From the NCBI GenBank assembly GCA_010909725.1, contig JAACMV010000011.1, positions 558,001 to 622,000 on the forward strand: 64,000 bases of DNA. The letters are read 5' to 3'. The DNA comes from Picochlorum sp. 'celeri' (lineage: Eukaryota; Chlorophyta; Trebouxiophyceae). This document shows, piece by piece, positions 11,422-21,377 of this stretch; the first letter of the stretch is position 1; each line of letters opens with the position of its first letter. Position numbers and translations under genes: made by a program. The notes under the pieces are model-generated. The model searched no databases and was not told the origin of the DNA. It worked only from the letters and a program-made list of their open reading frames with translations.

Positions 11422-11958
11422 ATGGAAGGATTATATAGACAATGCATGCGAGTAGGCATGCGTTGTATCGAAGCAGGTAAAGGAGGAAACAGTCTTGTCC
11501 CAACGCTTCCAGTCGAGTGGCATCTGACCCGATCTTTTGCAGCAAAAGCGAATAAAAGTAGCTCTAGTAGTAGCAGTAAAGACGATTTCAGTGATAAAAA
11601 GGGGAAAATGCAGGTTTTGATAGATGCGCTCTCGCCCCCACAGACGAAGCGGGAGTTTACTGAAGAGGAACTGTTGGATGCGGCTGCAAGGGCCAAGGAG
11701 TTTAGTAGGCAGAAGATGAGACAGCATAGAGCATGGCAGGCGCAGTTCATGGCCAAGGTGAAGCTTCGGGATGCGGCTGTCGCAGCACTGCCAAACCAGA
11801 GGCTTCGAGATGCAGCCATGACGATGGATCTTACACCATTTCCGTCTAATCGACAGGTGTGGGTGGAGACTCCTCCTCTAGAGACTGATGATTTGAAAAC
11901 TATGGAGAAGGAGAGTTCTCAAAAGAGAAGACGGAAGATAGGAACGAAGAATTTATAA
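11422..11958 (+). CDS. Conserved organellar protein, possibly a mitochondrial ribosome component
   Basis: The start is set at the first in-frame ATG (11422), giving 178 aa. The N-terminus (MEGLYRQCMRVGMRCIEAG) is basic and lacks acidic residues apart from Glu, like a mitochondrial presequence, and a Ser-rich linker follows. The core has helices LLDAAARAKEFSRQKMRQHR and LRDAAVAALPNQRLRDAAM and a conserved-looking block DLTPFPSNRQVWVETPP. I recall similar small helical proteins in plant mitochondria, but cannot name the family with certainty. The C-terminus is strongly basic (SQKRRRKIG). Its stop lies 59 bp from that of the convergent PGM gene. Confidence 0.7.
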   Translation: MEGLYRQCMRVGMRCIEAGKGGNSLVPTLPVEWHLTRSFAAKANKSSSSSSSKDDFSDKKGKMQVLIDALSPPQTKREFTEEELLDAAARAKEFSRQKMRQHRAWQAQFMAKVKLRDAAVAALPNQRLRDAAMTMDLTPFPSNRQVWVETPPLETDDLKTMEKESSQKRRRKIGTKNL

Positions 11959-12017
11959 GAAGAGTTGCATGTGATGTCATGTGACATGAGGGGACAATAG
12001 AAAAAAATGACTCGTAT

Positions 12018-14065
12018 TTATGTAATAACAGTTGGTTTATCCCTTCCTGTGAACTCTTGCAAACGAGATGTTTCGAGTGCAGCATTGATAATATCTTTGA
12101 GGGCATCCTGGGCGTCCAACTCGAACTTTGAAGCATCCTTGGTGTATGTCTCAATGTACATGCGAATGGTTGCACCAGCAGATCCGGTTCCTGAGAGTCT
12201 AAAAATGATTCTTGATCCATCCTCGAACACAAATCTGATACCCTGGTTCTTTGCCACTGATCCATCGATTGGATCTGTGTAGGTGAAGTTATCAGCGGTA
12301 TCAATCTTGAATCCGCAGATGGCATCACCCTTGTTTGCCGAGTCCACAATCTGCTGGAGATGGGCCATCATTTTATTGGCAGACTCGCTCTCAACTCCCT
12401 CATAATCATATCTACTGTAGAAATTGCGACCAAACTTCTTCCAATGATCGTTCACAATGTCTTTAATAGATACCAGACTGCCTTCAGGTGCATTTTCATT
12501 CTTCTTGGCCAGAATAGACAACCATGCAAGAACAGCCCAGAGTCCATCCTTTTCTCGTACGTGGTCCGCGCCGGTTCCGAAACTCTCCTCTCCACAGATG
12601 GAGCATTTATCAGCATCCATGAGATTGCCGAAGAACTTCCATCCGGTTGGGGTTTCGTAGAATGGAATGCCCATGTCGTTGGCAACATTATCCAATGCAG
12701 CACTTGTTGGCATGGATCGTGCAACACCCTTCAATCCATTCTTAAAGTATGGAATGCACTCCTGTGCATTCGCAGCAATGACAGCCACAGAGTCGGAAGG
12801 TGTAACGAAGAAATTATTTCCCAAAATCATATTTCTGTCACCATCTCCATCGGATGCAGCTCCAAAGGTTGGAGCATCACTGGAAAACATGATATCTACC
12901 AACTCCTTGGCGTATGTCAGATTTGGATCTGGGTGGCCTCCTCCAAAATCTTCCAATGGAACACTGTTTCGAATGTTGTCGGCAGGGGCACCAAGAGCAT
13001 CCACAAACAATGGTTCTGCATAAGCTCCAGTGATGGCATGCATAGCATCAAAAACAAACTTGACATCAGACCTGCTCACAAACTTCTTCAGAGCATCAAA
13101 ATCAAAGACCTCCTTCAAGGTATCAAAATATTCCTTTGTATAATCCACCACCTCGACCTCAAAATCTCCAAAGCGAGTCACACCAACAGATGACAAGTCA
13201 ATATCTGGAATATCAGCCATCATGAGTTCAGAAATGGACTGGGTGAATCCAAAAATCTTATCGGTAATCTTCTCTGGAGCTGGTTCTCCTGAAGAGTAAT
13301 TAAACTTGATTCCCCAATCTTCATCAGGGCCAGCAGGATTGTGAGATGCACTCATAATCAGCCCTCCATACAATCCTCGCTGCCTGATCAATGCAGACAT
13401 TGCTGGAGTTGCCATGAAACCATTCTGTCCAACCACAACCTTCTTTACTCCGTTTCCAGCTGCCAGCTTCAAGATAATCTGAACAGCTTGTTTATTGAAG
13501 TAGCGCCCGTCGCCTCCCAGACCAATTGTTTGGCCCTTTGCTTCATCACCAAGAGCCAGGAAGAGAGATTGAATCCAGTTGGCCAGATAATTCTCTGACA
13601 TGAACACATTCGTCTTCTTACGAAGACCGCTTGTTCCAGTCTTCTGCCCATCAATTGGTTTGGTGGCAACCTTGTTGACAGTAAAGGTATCCATAGCAGC
13701 ACGACACAATACACCACCAGCAAGTCTTTGTTGTTGGTCAGAAGAAACACCACGCTGTTGCAACGATTTCTTTTGATATCTGCAGTACATTGTTGAAATT
13801 GTTGGTTAAAAGTGTCATCAAATCGATTGTATTCTGCTATAAACGCGTATGTAAGGGTTGATGGGTCTGCCCAAGGATCACGCCAACTCGGATGATCCCA
13901 AGAGCCAAGCCTGGTAGAACGACCCGAGCATGCAGATTCCCCACAAACGCACCTTCTAGAGCGATGGATCGATCCAAACTTCTGATTTAATGATGATACA
14001 GTAGCAGTTGTACGTGTAATACCAGATGATGACCTGTTGGGTACAAGAGTAGACAGATTCGACAT
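12018..14065 (-). CDS. PGM: Phosphoglucomutase, probably plastidic
   Basis: Exons 13953-14065 and 12018-13779 encode 624 aa. The alpha-D-phosphohexomutase hallmarks are all present: the phospho-serine loop SASHNP, the metal loop DGDGDR, the sugar-specificity loop [17 protein letters not shown] and the phosphate loop [13 protein letters not shown]. It interconverts glucose-1-phosphate and glucose-6-phosphate, feeding starch synthesis or breakdown. The catalytic core starts near TSGLRKKT, about residue 90, so about 60-70 extra N-terminal residues remain. These are rich in Ser, Thr and Arg ([20 protein letters not shown]), typical of a chloroplast transit peptide. The intron (GTGCGT to GCAG) lies inside this region. 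A start at the ATG at 13790 would be within the intron and is rejected. Confidence 0.94.
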
Positions 14066-14234
14066 TGAAAGATAAGGGTCTACCGCAAACAGCGTATTAG
14101 TACCTCAGTGAGGTCGAATGTTGTTAATAATACCGCTACAATGAATTCTAATTGATTCTTAATGCTCCACGATTGGTCTATTCCCGTCCTAGATCAGGTC
14201 GTCAATGCACCAAACCTGATCATGATAGATCTAG

Positions 14235-14708
14235 ATCTCTAAAGATCTCATAGATGGTTGTCTATGCATTGTATGGTCAATAATAAAAGGCAGTCAATCA
14301 CAGACTCGCAGCACTCTACTCGGCGGAATATGGTACAAGAACTTTGCTTGGATACAACCTGAGAGGTCCGTTGCAACAGTTCATGAGCAGAATTCATGCA
14401 GCATCGACCCATCCAAGCCACTCTCCTGCAAAGATTTCAAGCACATTTGTACCAACATCCCTCCAGCCGCACTATTCTTCCCGTATGAGATGATCAGATA
14501 TATTCTAGGAATATCAAGAATGCAGAGAGAGCATCCGGTCGTTGTATACGTCGTCGGAAAGAAACTGTCGCACCAGATTATGTCAGCATCCGCGTTTGGA
14601 CGAGAACTGCCGGTCGGACCAACGCATCATCAGGAACTGACCTCCCCTCAGTTGCAGATGCCACTAAACTGCGTCATTGTTTTAGGTTACAGCCATAAGG
14701 TACACTGA
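14235..14708 (+). other. Open frame without early ATG, possible 5' exon of the downstream gene
   Basis: This frame is open for 158 codons after a TAG (14232-14234); its first ATG is at 14490 and it ends with TGA at 14708. The translation looks protein-like (for example FFPYEMIRYILG and HPVVVYVVGKK). A good donor (AAG then GTACAC, 14700) and a pyrimidine-rich acceptor (TTTCTTTCAG, ending 14758) would remove a 59-bp intron. That join reads in phase 0 straight into the ATG at 14786 of the secreted PAN-like gene. No family is recognised. It could be a missed upstream exon, a separate small gene starting at 14490 (72 aa), or chance. Confidence 0.35.
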
Positions 14709-14785
14709 ATAACTACCAATTACTTTATACTTTTTATGGCAAAGGAAATTTCTTTCAGGAGATACGCATTCATTCGATATCAATC

Positions 14786-15684
14786 ATGCAGGACGTGATA
14801 ACGGGCACGTACGTCAGAGCGCTGGTTTCTTTACTTCTTTCTTCTTCCATCTTTGGTGCTGGGTACGCCTGTTTCACTTGATAATCGTCTTATGTATCAA
14901 TAATGTATTTATGGTTTTGACAAACCTGACGATATTCTGGGCAATCATGTGCCCTTTGCGAATCGACCGACGATTGGTAATCCTTTTGTGCAGTGCAAAC
15001 GATTGCTCAGGTCAAACAGGAAGGGTTGTGGTTCCAAAAAAGAGCGGAGAGGATATCCTGTACACCTGGTCTTCAGAGCTTCTGTATGATTCATTTTCGG
15101 AGGCAAAGAGAAAATGCTGCGAGATGTGCGAGTTGTACAGGCCTCCTTGCACCACCTATCACGTGATCCAGCTGGAAGAGGAAAAAGACAACTATGCTTC
15201 AGGCCGAGCGCAATGCCTGCTCTACCAAGGAAAGCCAAGGATTCAAGAATGTAGTTCTTCGGGCTGTCCAGTGACGAATGGAGCAAACGGGTTGTCTTCA
15301 AGTACATCAAGATCCGCCAACTATGTTGGAACAATGGATGGAAAGGAACCCAAATGTGGGTATGCTGTGTTTCCCACAGACAGTGATTACGAGTTTTTAG
15401 GCTATCGAGGAAATAATGGTTTTGCCTACAAAGAGTTCAAATCCAGAGGGAATTTACACAAGGTGGCAAAGAATGTCCGATCTGTTAAAAGCTGCTTTCA
15501 AAAATGTGTCAATGATGATGACTCTGAGTGCGAGTCGTTTACCTATGATACAAAGAAGAAACGGTGCAGGATGAACAAGGGAGGATACATCTATGTCAAA
15601 GGTGAAGATGAAGAGTTCTTGAGCAAATTTTGCGAGTCTTCCGAAAGATATGTGTCAGGGTACATTGTGGATGAGTATGAATGA
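14786..15684 (+). CDS. Secreted Cys-rich protein with PAN/Apple-like modules
   Basis: Exons 14786-14862 and 14994-15684 give 255 aa. Exon 1 supplies a signal peptide (VRALVSLLLSSSIFGAG). The mature part carries two Cys-patterned blocks. The first is around KCCEMCELYRPPCTTYHV followed by AQCLLYQG, and the second around SCFQKCVNDDDSECESFTYD followed by KKRCRM. The pattern C-xxx-C-x(n)-C-xx-F-x-Y-x(n)-C is that of PAN/Apple-type adhesion modules, which bind protein or carbohydrate. No C-terminal membrane segment is seen, so the protein is probably secreted to the wall or medium. The upstream ATG-less frame may extend it. Its function is otherwise unknown. Confidence 0.75.
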
Positions 15685-15866
15685 CGAGGACTGCTTGTAG
15701 TCCTGTCTGCATCAATGGCAGTCATCCTCCACGACGTGATCATGAGAAGCGAGCCCAGACCTACCATGAACAACATAAATGTAATATTTTCAGTACATAT
15801 AACAGAAGATCCGCTCGACGAATGACCATGTGAACACAATATTCCCGTTTTAAATCGCAGAAACAA

Positions 15867-17250
15867 ATGTGCTGTCGTGAATTGCATCCTGTACTACGCT
15901 CAGGTATCCAATTTTGTATGAGACATAGATTATATACAAGTAGAAGACATTGCCTTGCCATGAATCAATACAAGCAGAGGAGGAATTCAGGATTCAGTAC
16001 GTGGGGCCGCTCGGCGTGTGGTCGACACCCTCCTGTTGGAGCGATTCAAACAAAAAGACACAGTCAAAGGACATTCAATAGAACATTTGCATCATTTGTT
16101 GAAGAAGCGGTGCTTGTTCAGGAACAGGAGGAGTTTGTATATCGATACCAAGGTGCTCAGCACTTGTCAGAAGAAGACTTGGTTTTATACCCAGAGGCAC
16201 CCAGTGTACAGCAACAGTGCGCGTTACGGCTAGGGTATACCTGTGACAATCTTCTATTGAAGAGGACCAAAAAGATTCATACGAGTCGGGGCTGTATCAA
16301 AAAGACATTTGAGGAAAAGGGGTTGGCTCATGTGAGTCAATTGGCCTTGGCCAATTGTTTGGATCTGCTGGAATTGCTCGCGTGGAATCACGCGCATGGT
16401 ATTCATCTGTATAGGATGACAAGTAAACTGTTTCCATGGGCTGGCCATTATGAATTAGAAGAGCTTCCCGAGTATGAATTGATTTGTGCAGCATTGAGTG
16501 CTGCTGGGGAGGTGGCCCGCGCAGCTGATCAGAGGATTACAAATCATCCATCACATTTTATCAAATTAGCATCATCAAATGAGAATATTATTGATTCGAG
16601 TATTAAAGATTTAGAGGTTCAGTCCCGCGTGTTTGACCTGATGGGATATGCACCCTCACATTGGAACAAGGTATGTGTGTGTGAAAGAGTCTCTCTCTCT
16701 CTATATATATAGGATACAAGGAAAAGAAAACCGTGTTTAATGAGTGGGCATCGATACATGTATGCAGATTAATATTCACGTTGGTGGTGTGTATGGGAAC
16801 AAGAAGAAAACATTGGATAGATTTGCAGAAACATTCCATGAGAGACTGAGCGACTCGTTGAAAGCAAGGCTTGCCGTAGAAAATGATGACGTCTCTAATA
16901 GTTACAGCGTAGATGATTTACTACTTCTCCATAAAAATACAGGAGTCCCGATAACATTTGATTTTCACCATCATCAGTTCTGTCCTGGAACCATGTCACA
17001 GAAAGAGGCGTTTGAAACTGCCATGTCAACATGGCCAGAAGGCATCAGGCCTGTGGTGCATTGGAGCGAAATGCCAGAATGTCCACAGCGCCGGAAGACA
17101 CATCCTCACTCTCACTCTAATTTTATATACGGACCTATCGATCTATACGGGTATGAAGACCATGTAGATGTGATGATTGAGAGTAAAGCAAAGGAAGCTG
17201 CATTGTTATTGTACAGAGATAAACTGCATCATCTTCGGCGACATGCGTGA
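15867..17250 (+). CDS. UVE1: UV-damage endonuclease UVDE/Uve1
   Basis: Exons 15867-16670 and 16768-17250 give 428 aa. The C-terminal 300 residues are a TIM-barrel UVDE nuclease: RLGYTCDNLLL, LAWNHAHGIHLYRM, LFPWAGHYELEELP, HPSHFIKLAS, INIHVGGVYGNK, RLAVENDD, FDFHHHQFCPG, VVHWSEMPEC and a final VMIESKAKEAALLLYRD. The His, Glu and Asp residues that hold the metal cluster are all in place. The enzyme nicks DNA just 5' of pyrimidine dimers and other lesions to start alternative excision repair. The first 90 residues are Arg-rich and variable (MRHRLYTSRRHCLAMNQ), which could target an organelle or the nucleus; a later start at 15960 is possible. The intron contains a (CT)n-TATATA tract. Confidence 0.93.
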
Positions 17251-17275
17251 TACTGTAAAAACACTGAAATCATTA

Positions 17276-18060
17276 CTACACGCTGTTAGAGTAGCGTGAT
17301 TCTCCCATTGAGGATGGCATCACTTGCTCCTTTGGACTTGCAGTGTGTTTTGAAGAGGCCCACATTTTTGAATTCACGGATGTGACCTTGGCACGGCCAA
17401 CACCAGTACCATTTTTTTTCTGCTTTTTTCTTTTTGGCAATGCGTCATTTACATCTCTGCTTTTACGACGCATATAGTGACATACCTTTCTTGCAACACC
17501 ATCAAGAAATGCATGACTTGCCATCTGCCGTGCCAGTTGTGATTCCAAGCGACGCATTACAATCTGCTGTGAAACGTGCGCTCGTGCAGCACAATACTTT
17601 TCACTCTCATCAATCTTCTTCACAAGATTGTCAACTTTTTCACACAGTGCATCCAGCTTTTCCTGAAACTGCTCAGACTGTTTGCTCCCAACACCATGTG
17701 AGTCTGGAGATGACACCATGGAAGGGTATGGTGCCACTTGAAAATTTTGCAACAGCTTGCTCGCAATCTGAAATATATCACAAAATATGAACTGGAAACA
17801 GATGAATCCAAAAAGCGCTTGCATCGCCACGCAACCTCACACACCTGCTGTGACCCTTGACTGTACTGGAGACTCGACTTTTGCATATCCATCTCAGTCT
17901 CCTTCTGCGTACCAATCTTGGAAAAAGGAGATGCCCATTTCTGTCCCATTAGAAACGATTTCTGAGACCCGTTTCCATCACCTGAAGCGTTGGCCGACTG
18001 CCAAGGTGCCGAAAACGCTCTCTGCTGCGTCTTTGACGCCATTGTCCCAGGAGCAGGCAT
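17276..18060 (-). CDS. Unknown protein with short coiled coil and nuclear-type basic stretch
   Basis: Exons 17845-18060 and 17276-17767 encode 235 aa. I do not recognise a family. The N-terminal third is low in structure and rich in Ser, Gln and Lys. A heptad-like helix (EQFQEKLDALCEKVDNLVKKIDESEKY, about 105-130) is probably a coiled coil. A second helical block (RRLESQLARQMASHAFLDGV) follows, and a basic cluster (LPKRKKQKK) resembles a nuclear localisation signal. It is convergent with the UVDE gene (25 bp between stops) and divergent from the secreted protein at 18346. An open minus frame at about 18140-18297 could be an extra 5' exon, but this is weak. Confidence 0.65.
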
Positions 18061-18345
18061 CTTCCTTGATTGATTGATTGAATTTTAGAGTTGAATATAG
18101 TATGAATTTAATCTAAAGCAAGGTGGGACTGTGGGGATGATACCTGATACTACTTCAGCTCGAACGTGCATGAGGTCATGCAATCCCATTGTCTCTCGTC
18201 CCATCCACACTTTGGCTAAAGCATCGGCCTTGTCCAAGAAAACCTTGAAACGCGTCAATCTCAAATGAACCAACGGCAACCCAGAAACACATTCCAATAA
18301 AGATACAAACAGTTGTAGTAGTAACCAGCGTAGATATATTCCGTC

Positions 18346-18777
18346 ATGGGCCGTTCATCTCTGTTCGTGGCACTCTGTGTGTTTGCCTGTTCGACCTTGC
18401 TCGTCAACACGGCTGTTGCTCTCAAAGACCCACAGTACATCTGCATCAACGGTGTCTGTGCTGTCTGTCCGAAAGCATGCGAGAATATCAGTCTCGGAAA
18501 CGCACCGCTGAATGTATCTGACCCATCCTGGTACAGTACATGTGTATGCTCAGGGTCCTGCGAACCTCAGGAATGCAACGTATCTGATACAATCATGTCC
18601 AAAGTATCTGATGCACTAGGTGCAGCTGCAGATGCTACGAAGAGTGGGCTTGAGACGGCTGTCGATGCAACAAAGAAGGGGGTGGGAGTGGCTGTGAATG
18701 CAACAAAGAATGGTTTGGAAACTGCTGCCCAGAAGACTAGCGATGTCTTTCAGGATGTCTCGGACTTTTTTGGATGA
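18346..18777 (+). CDS. Small secreted Cys-rich protein with 11-residue amphipathic repeats
   Basis: This 143-aa single-exon protein has a clear signal peptide (LFVALCVFACSTLLVNTAVA, cleavage near 25). The next 55 residues hold eight cysteines (33, 38, 41, 45, 66, 68, 72, 77), probably four disulfides, and several N-glycosylation sequons (NIS, NVS). Residues 94-137 are four tandem 11-mers (AADATKSGLET, AVDATKKGVGV, AVNATKNGLET, AAQKTSDVFQD) of the type seen in group 3 LEA and apolipoprotein-like helices. Such repeats form amphipathic helices that bind membranes or protect against drying. I know no family joining these two halves. No membrane anchor is seen. Confidence 0.75.
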   Translation: MGRSSLFVALCVFACSTLLVNTAVALKDPQYICINGVCAVCPKACENISLGNAPLNVSDPSWYSTCVCSGSCEPQECNVSDTIMSKVSDALGAAADATKSGLETAVDATKKGVGVAVNATKNGLETAAQKTSDVFQDVSDFFG

Positions 18778-19220
18778 TAGAGTGAGATTCTGATTCTAGT
18801 CTCACTATCAATTTATTATATGATTGCATGATTCGAAAGCCAAAAGTATACATCAAAGTACTGACACAGATACATGCATGTATCTTCCCCTTCTTCCAGA
18901 AAACAATTGTGATCACACTATCATCATACCATCGTTGTAGAACACACTATGTAACTCATGAAAATAACAGCAAGAAGAAGAAGACGATGGCGTCGCACGT
19001 TGCAATTTCTAGAGAAAAACCCACCGGTGGGTACCAGTCAAAAATGGTGCCATCATCGAAAGAGGGTTCAAAAAAAAAAAATCTCTCGTCTCTCCATGCC
19101 ATTCTTCACACATGCGCCTGTACCTCATCTGCACAGATGAGAAATTGTAAACATTTTTTGAAAAGCACTGGTAGGCATTCGAATACTACAACCATGTGCG
19201 AATAAACCACAAGGTACAGA
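18778..19220. other. Intergenic gap, no gene seen
   Basis: Between two plus-strand genes. An A11 tract lies near 19070. Open frames here are out of frame with any recognisable domain. Confidence 0.5.
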
Positions 19221-20042
19221 ATGACCCACCTCCGCCAATCTGTCTTTGGGTCGTATGGTGGGCACCTTTGTTGCCGTTCATGTCACTATCAAAAAACATT
19301 TGATGCATCAAAGAAGAATTCACGCGCAAGATATAGAGGTGTTAGGTCATTGAGCTCTAGGACGTCTCGGCGCCATTTTTGTCGAGCGAGTGTGACTGAT
19401 AAACCGGTCCATGCACCTTCTGCTTCAATAGAATACGGTCAAGTGACTATAACGTTTAGAGTGTATAAATGCTGTGAGTTTGGGAGTGGAGTGTGTGTTG
19501 TGGGGAACCTGCCAGGTCTGGGGCAGTGGGATGCTGAGCAGTCCCTCAGCCTAGAATGGAACGATGGTCACGTGTGGACGGGTCATGTGCACGTGCCTCT
19601 GGATAGATTACTGTCGGTGTCACCAGGTGTAGAATATAAATATGTCGTGCGATCGCACGAGGCCATGGGAGGTGTGGAGTGGATGCCTGGAGAGAATTTG
19701 CATATTCCTCAGGTGGAATATGGCACTACCGCTCTCACCGTCCATGATACGTGGGGCATTGGGTACCGAGAAATACAGGTAGAAAGACTAGCAGAAGAAC
19801 GTATGCAAGAAATGATTCGACAGGAAGAAAGGACGACTCGGAAAGCACTGGATGGCATGGTGACAAATGCAATCCGGGAACTATCAGAAACTGCAACCTA
19901 CTGTGAACGCATCTTGAATTCAACCGACGATATTGCATGTGATATTGTACTTGATGCAGATCGAGAATTAGCGGCGTGTTCCAACAGGGCAACACAGCTG
20001 CTTCGGGCAAACAATGCCTTGTTCTATTTGGACAGTGTATAA
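19221..20042 (+). CDS. Plastid starch-binding (CBM20) protein
   Basis: This 273-aa protein has a CBM20-like starch-binding domain at about 74-170. It runs from VTITFRVYKC through GSGVCVVGNLPGLGQWDAEQ, WNDGHVWTGHVHVP and VEYKYVVRS to a GGVEWMPGENLHIPQ tail. The Gly-x-Leu-Pro-x-Leu-Gly-x-Trp block and paired Trp residues are what bind glucan chains. The first 60 residues are rich in Arg, Ser and His, with almost no acidic residues, and fit a chloroplast transit peptide. After the CBM a long helical segment (ERLAEERMQEMIRQEERTTR) may be a coiled coil. There is no catalytic domain, so it is likely a scaffold or regulator of starch metabolism rather than an enzyme. Confidence 0.85.
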   Translation: MTHLRQSVFGSYGGHLCCRSCHYQKTFDASKKNSRARYRGVRSLSSRTSRRHFCRASVTDKPVHAPSASIEYGQVTITFRVYKCCEFGSGVCVVGNLPGLGQWDAEQSLSLEWNDGHVWTGHVHVPLDRLLSVSPGVEYKYVVRSHEAMGGVEWMPGENLHIPQVEYGTTALTVHDTWGIGYREIQVERLAEERMQEMIRQEERTTRKALDGMVTNAIRELSETATYCERILNSTDDIACDIVLDADRELAACSNRATQLLRANNALFYLDSV

Positions 20043-20130
20043 CCATTATAACTATTACAAAGATACATCATGCAATCACATACTAATAACGAAATCAATC
20101 TCCTCTCACCATCAAGATGATCCAATGCTC

Positions 20131-20577
20131 TTACATTCCTTCCGTCATCTGTACAACCTCATCAATGGTAATCTCCTGCTCATCTCCTCTAAAATCGTTA
20201 TCCTCTGTCAAGAACAACATGCAATGGCACTCTTTTCTCTCTCTCATAGGAACGCATGGGCAATTCCAGAATCCCTGGTCAGCCTCAGCCTGCTTGTCAT
20301 CATAATGCCTGCAAGGACACAATGGGGCACCCAACTCATCCTTGTGCTCTGCTAATCCTTTGATAACCACAGCCGTCACGGACTTGTCCATACAAAAGTA
20401 TGTGCCGGATCTCTTTGCATACTGCTCTGAAAACTTGCGCATAATTTCGAGGGACTTGGAGGTTGTCTCCTGAGACATGGCTCTGACGGAGACGAGCGAC
20501 CGACCACGCCTCGTCTGTGCTCGCCTGCCTCCGACCACAGGCAAAGCCGTCACTGGTGCTACCATAGACATCATCAT
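20131..20577 (-). CDS. FTRC: Ferredoxin-thioredoxin reductase catalytic (beta) chain
   Basis: This 148-aa protein is the 4Fe-4S catalytic subunit of plastid ferredoxin-thioredoxin reductase. The family Cys set is complete: Cys62, Cys87-Pro-Cys89, Cys106-Pro-Cys108 and Cys117-His-Cys119 within CPCRHYDD, FWNCPCVPMRE and ECHCMLFL. These hold the cluster and the redox-active disulfide that passes ferredoxin electrons to thioredoxins. Residues 1-33 (ALPVVGGRRAQTRRGRS) form a chloroplast transit peptide. This subunit is plastid-encoded in red algae and many red-derived plastids but nuclear in the green lineage, which supports a green alga. Confidence 0.97.
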   Translation of the reverse strand: MMMSMVAPVTALPVVGGRRAQTRRGRSLVSVRAMSQETTSKSLEIMRKFSEQYAKRSGTYFCMDKSVTAVVIKGLAEHKDELGAPLCPCRHYDDKQAEADQGFWNCPCVPMRERKECHCMLFLTEDNDFRGDEQEITIDEVVQMTEGM

Positions 20578-20889
20578 TACTATATTCCTGCTGCGAAAGT
20601 GTATAATAAAGAGAATGTGTTCTTCACTGTCGACTCGAGTGGACTACAAGAGCAACAAGTCACACGGGAGCCCTTACTTAGAATACAACAAGACGTGATC
20701 TCTCTTGTCGCAAAAATCGTAATGTAATCTTACACGCAGATTTCTTTTTAAATTTTTAGAGATGCGAGCGCGTATCAACGGAATGAATGCATCCATCGGG
20801 ACTCTCCTCATCCAGATACCATCGATCATTGTGGAATCTCATCCCATGAAAGACGACCTTGGATAGGGCTATAGTTCATCTACCATCGG
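20578..20889. other. Intergenic gap, no gene seen
   Basis: This holds the upstream region of the FTR gene. A short frame starting ATG 20762 (34 codons) has no support. No RNA gene motif was recognised. Confidence 0.4.
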
Positions 20890-21375
20890 ATGAGTCCTTC
20901 GATAGGACTTGGTAGACTGTACGAGTTCAGCCGGCAATCGGCTCAATCTCACGGCACCGGAAGGGGTTCATACCCTCGGGCATCCTGGCCCTGGGTCCAT
21001 AGCCTAAACGATTGGTTGTATTTCTTTCAGTTAATAAACAAAGGCAACACGCCTTTCGAAGAGGCTTGGTAGCCTACTTTGGAGAGCGCTACAGTGTTGT
21101 GTTGTGTCCCGAGGATTTCACCATTCTTTGGATCAATTCCACTTCTGTGAATAGGTATTGGTGTAGGAGGCAGTTCATAGAAGCTAAAAAATATACTCAA
21201 AAGGTATGTATGAGGTGCTATATCCGATTGTATGAGGAGAATGATGAAACCGTGGACGGTGGTCTGCGCCAGCGTGGTTGAGTTTGCTGGCACGCCGGGC
21301 CTACTACGATAATTGGGTGCATCTTACCCTCATTGCGGTGTATTTTTGTAGGTTTATTCATATATAAGCAAATAA
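20890..21375 (+). CDS. Possible small three-exon gene
   Basis: A tentative model joins 20890-20911, 21031-21203 and 21352-21375 (72 aa). The middle exon is the strongest part. It lies between a good acceptor (TTTCTTTCAG) and donor (AAG then GTATGT), and reads LVAYFGERYSVVLCPEDF, then TILWINSTSVNRYWCRRQF. Exon 1 (MSPSIGL) and the short last exon fit in phase but are weak. The proposed stop lies two bases before the ATG of the next gene, so the last exon could instead be part of that gene's 5' leader. No family is recognised. Confidence 0.3.
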
Positions 21376-21377
21376 AT

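Noticed and set aside
14227..14238. AGATCTAGATCT palindrome as a regulatory site
   Set aside because: It is a short 12-bp palindrome within a low-complexity GATCT-rich stretch and has no second copy that I noticed.
18085..18297. Minus-strand open frame as a 5' exon of the coiled-coil gene
   Set aside because: The start is TTG and the frame runs into antisense of the secreted protein gene. A phase-0 splice is possible but unsupported.
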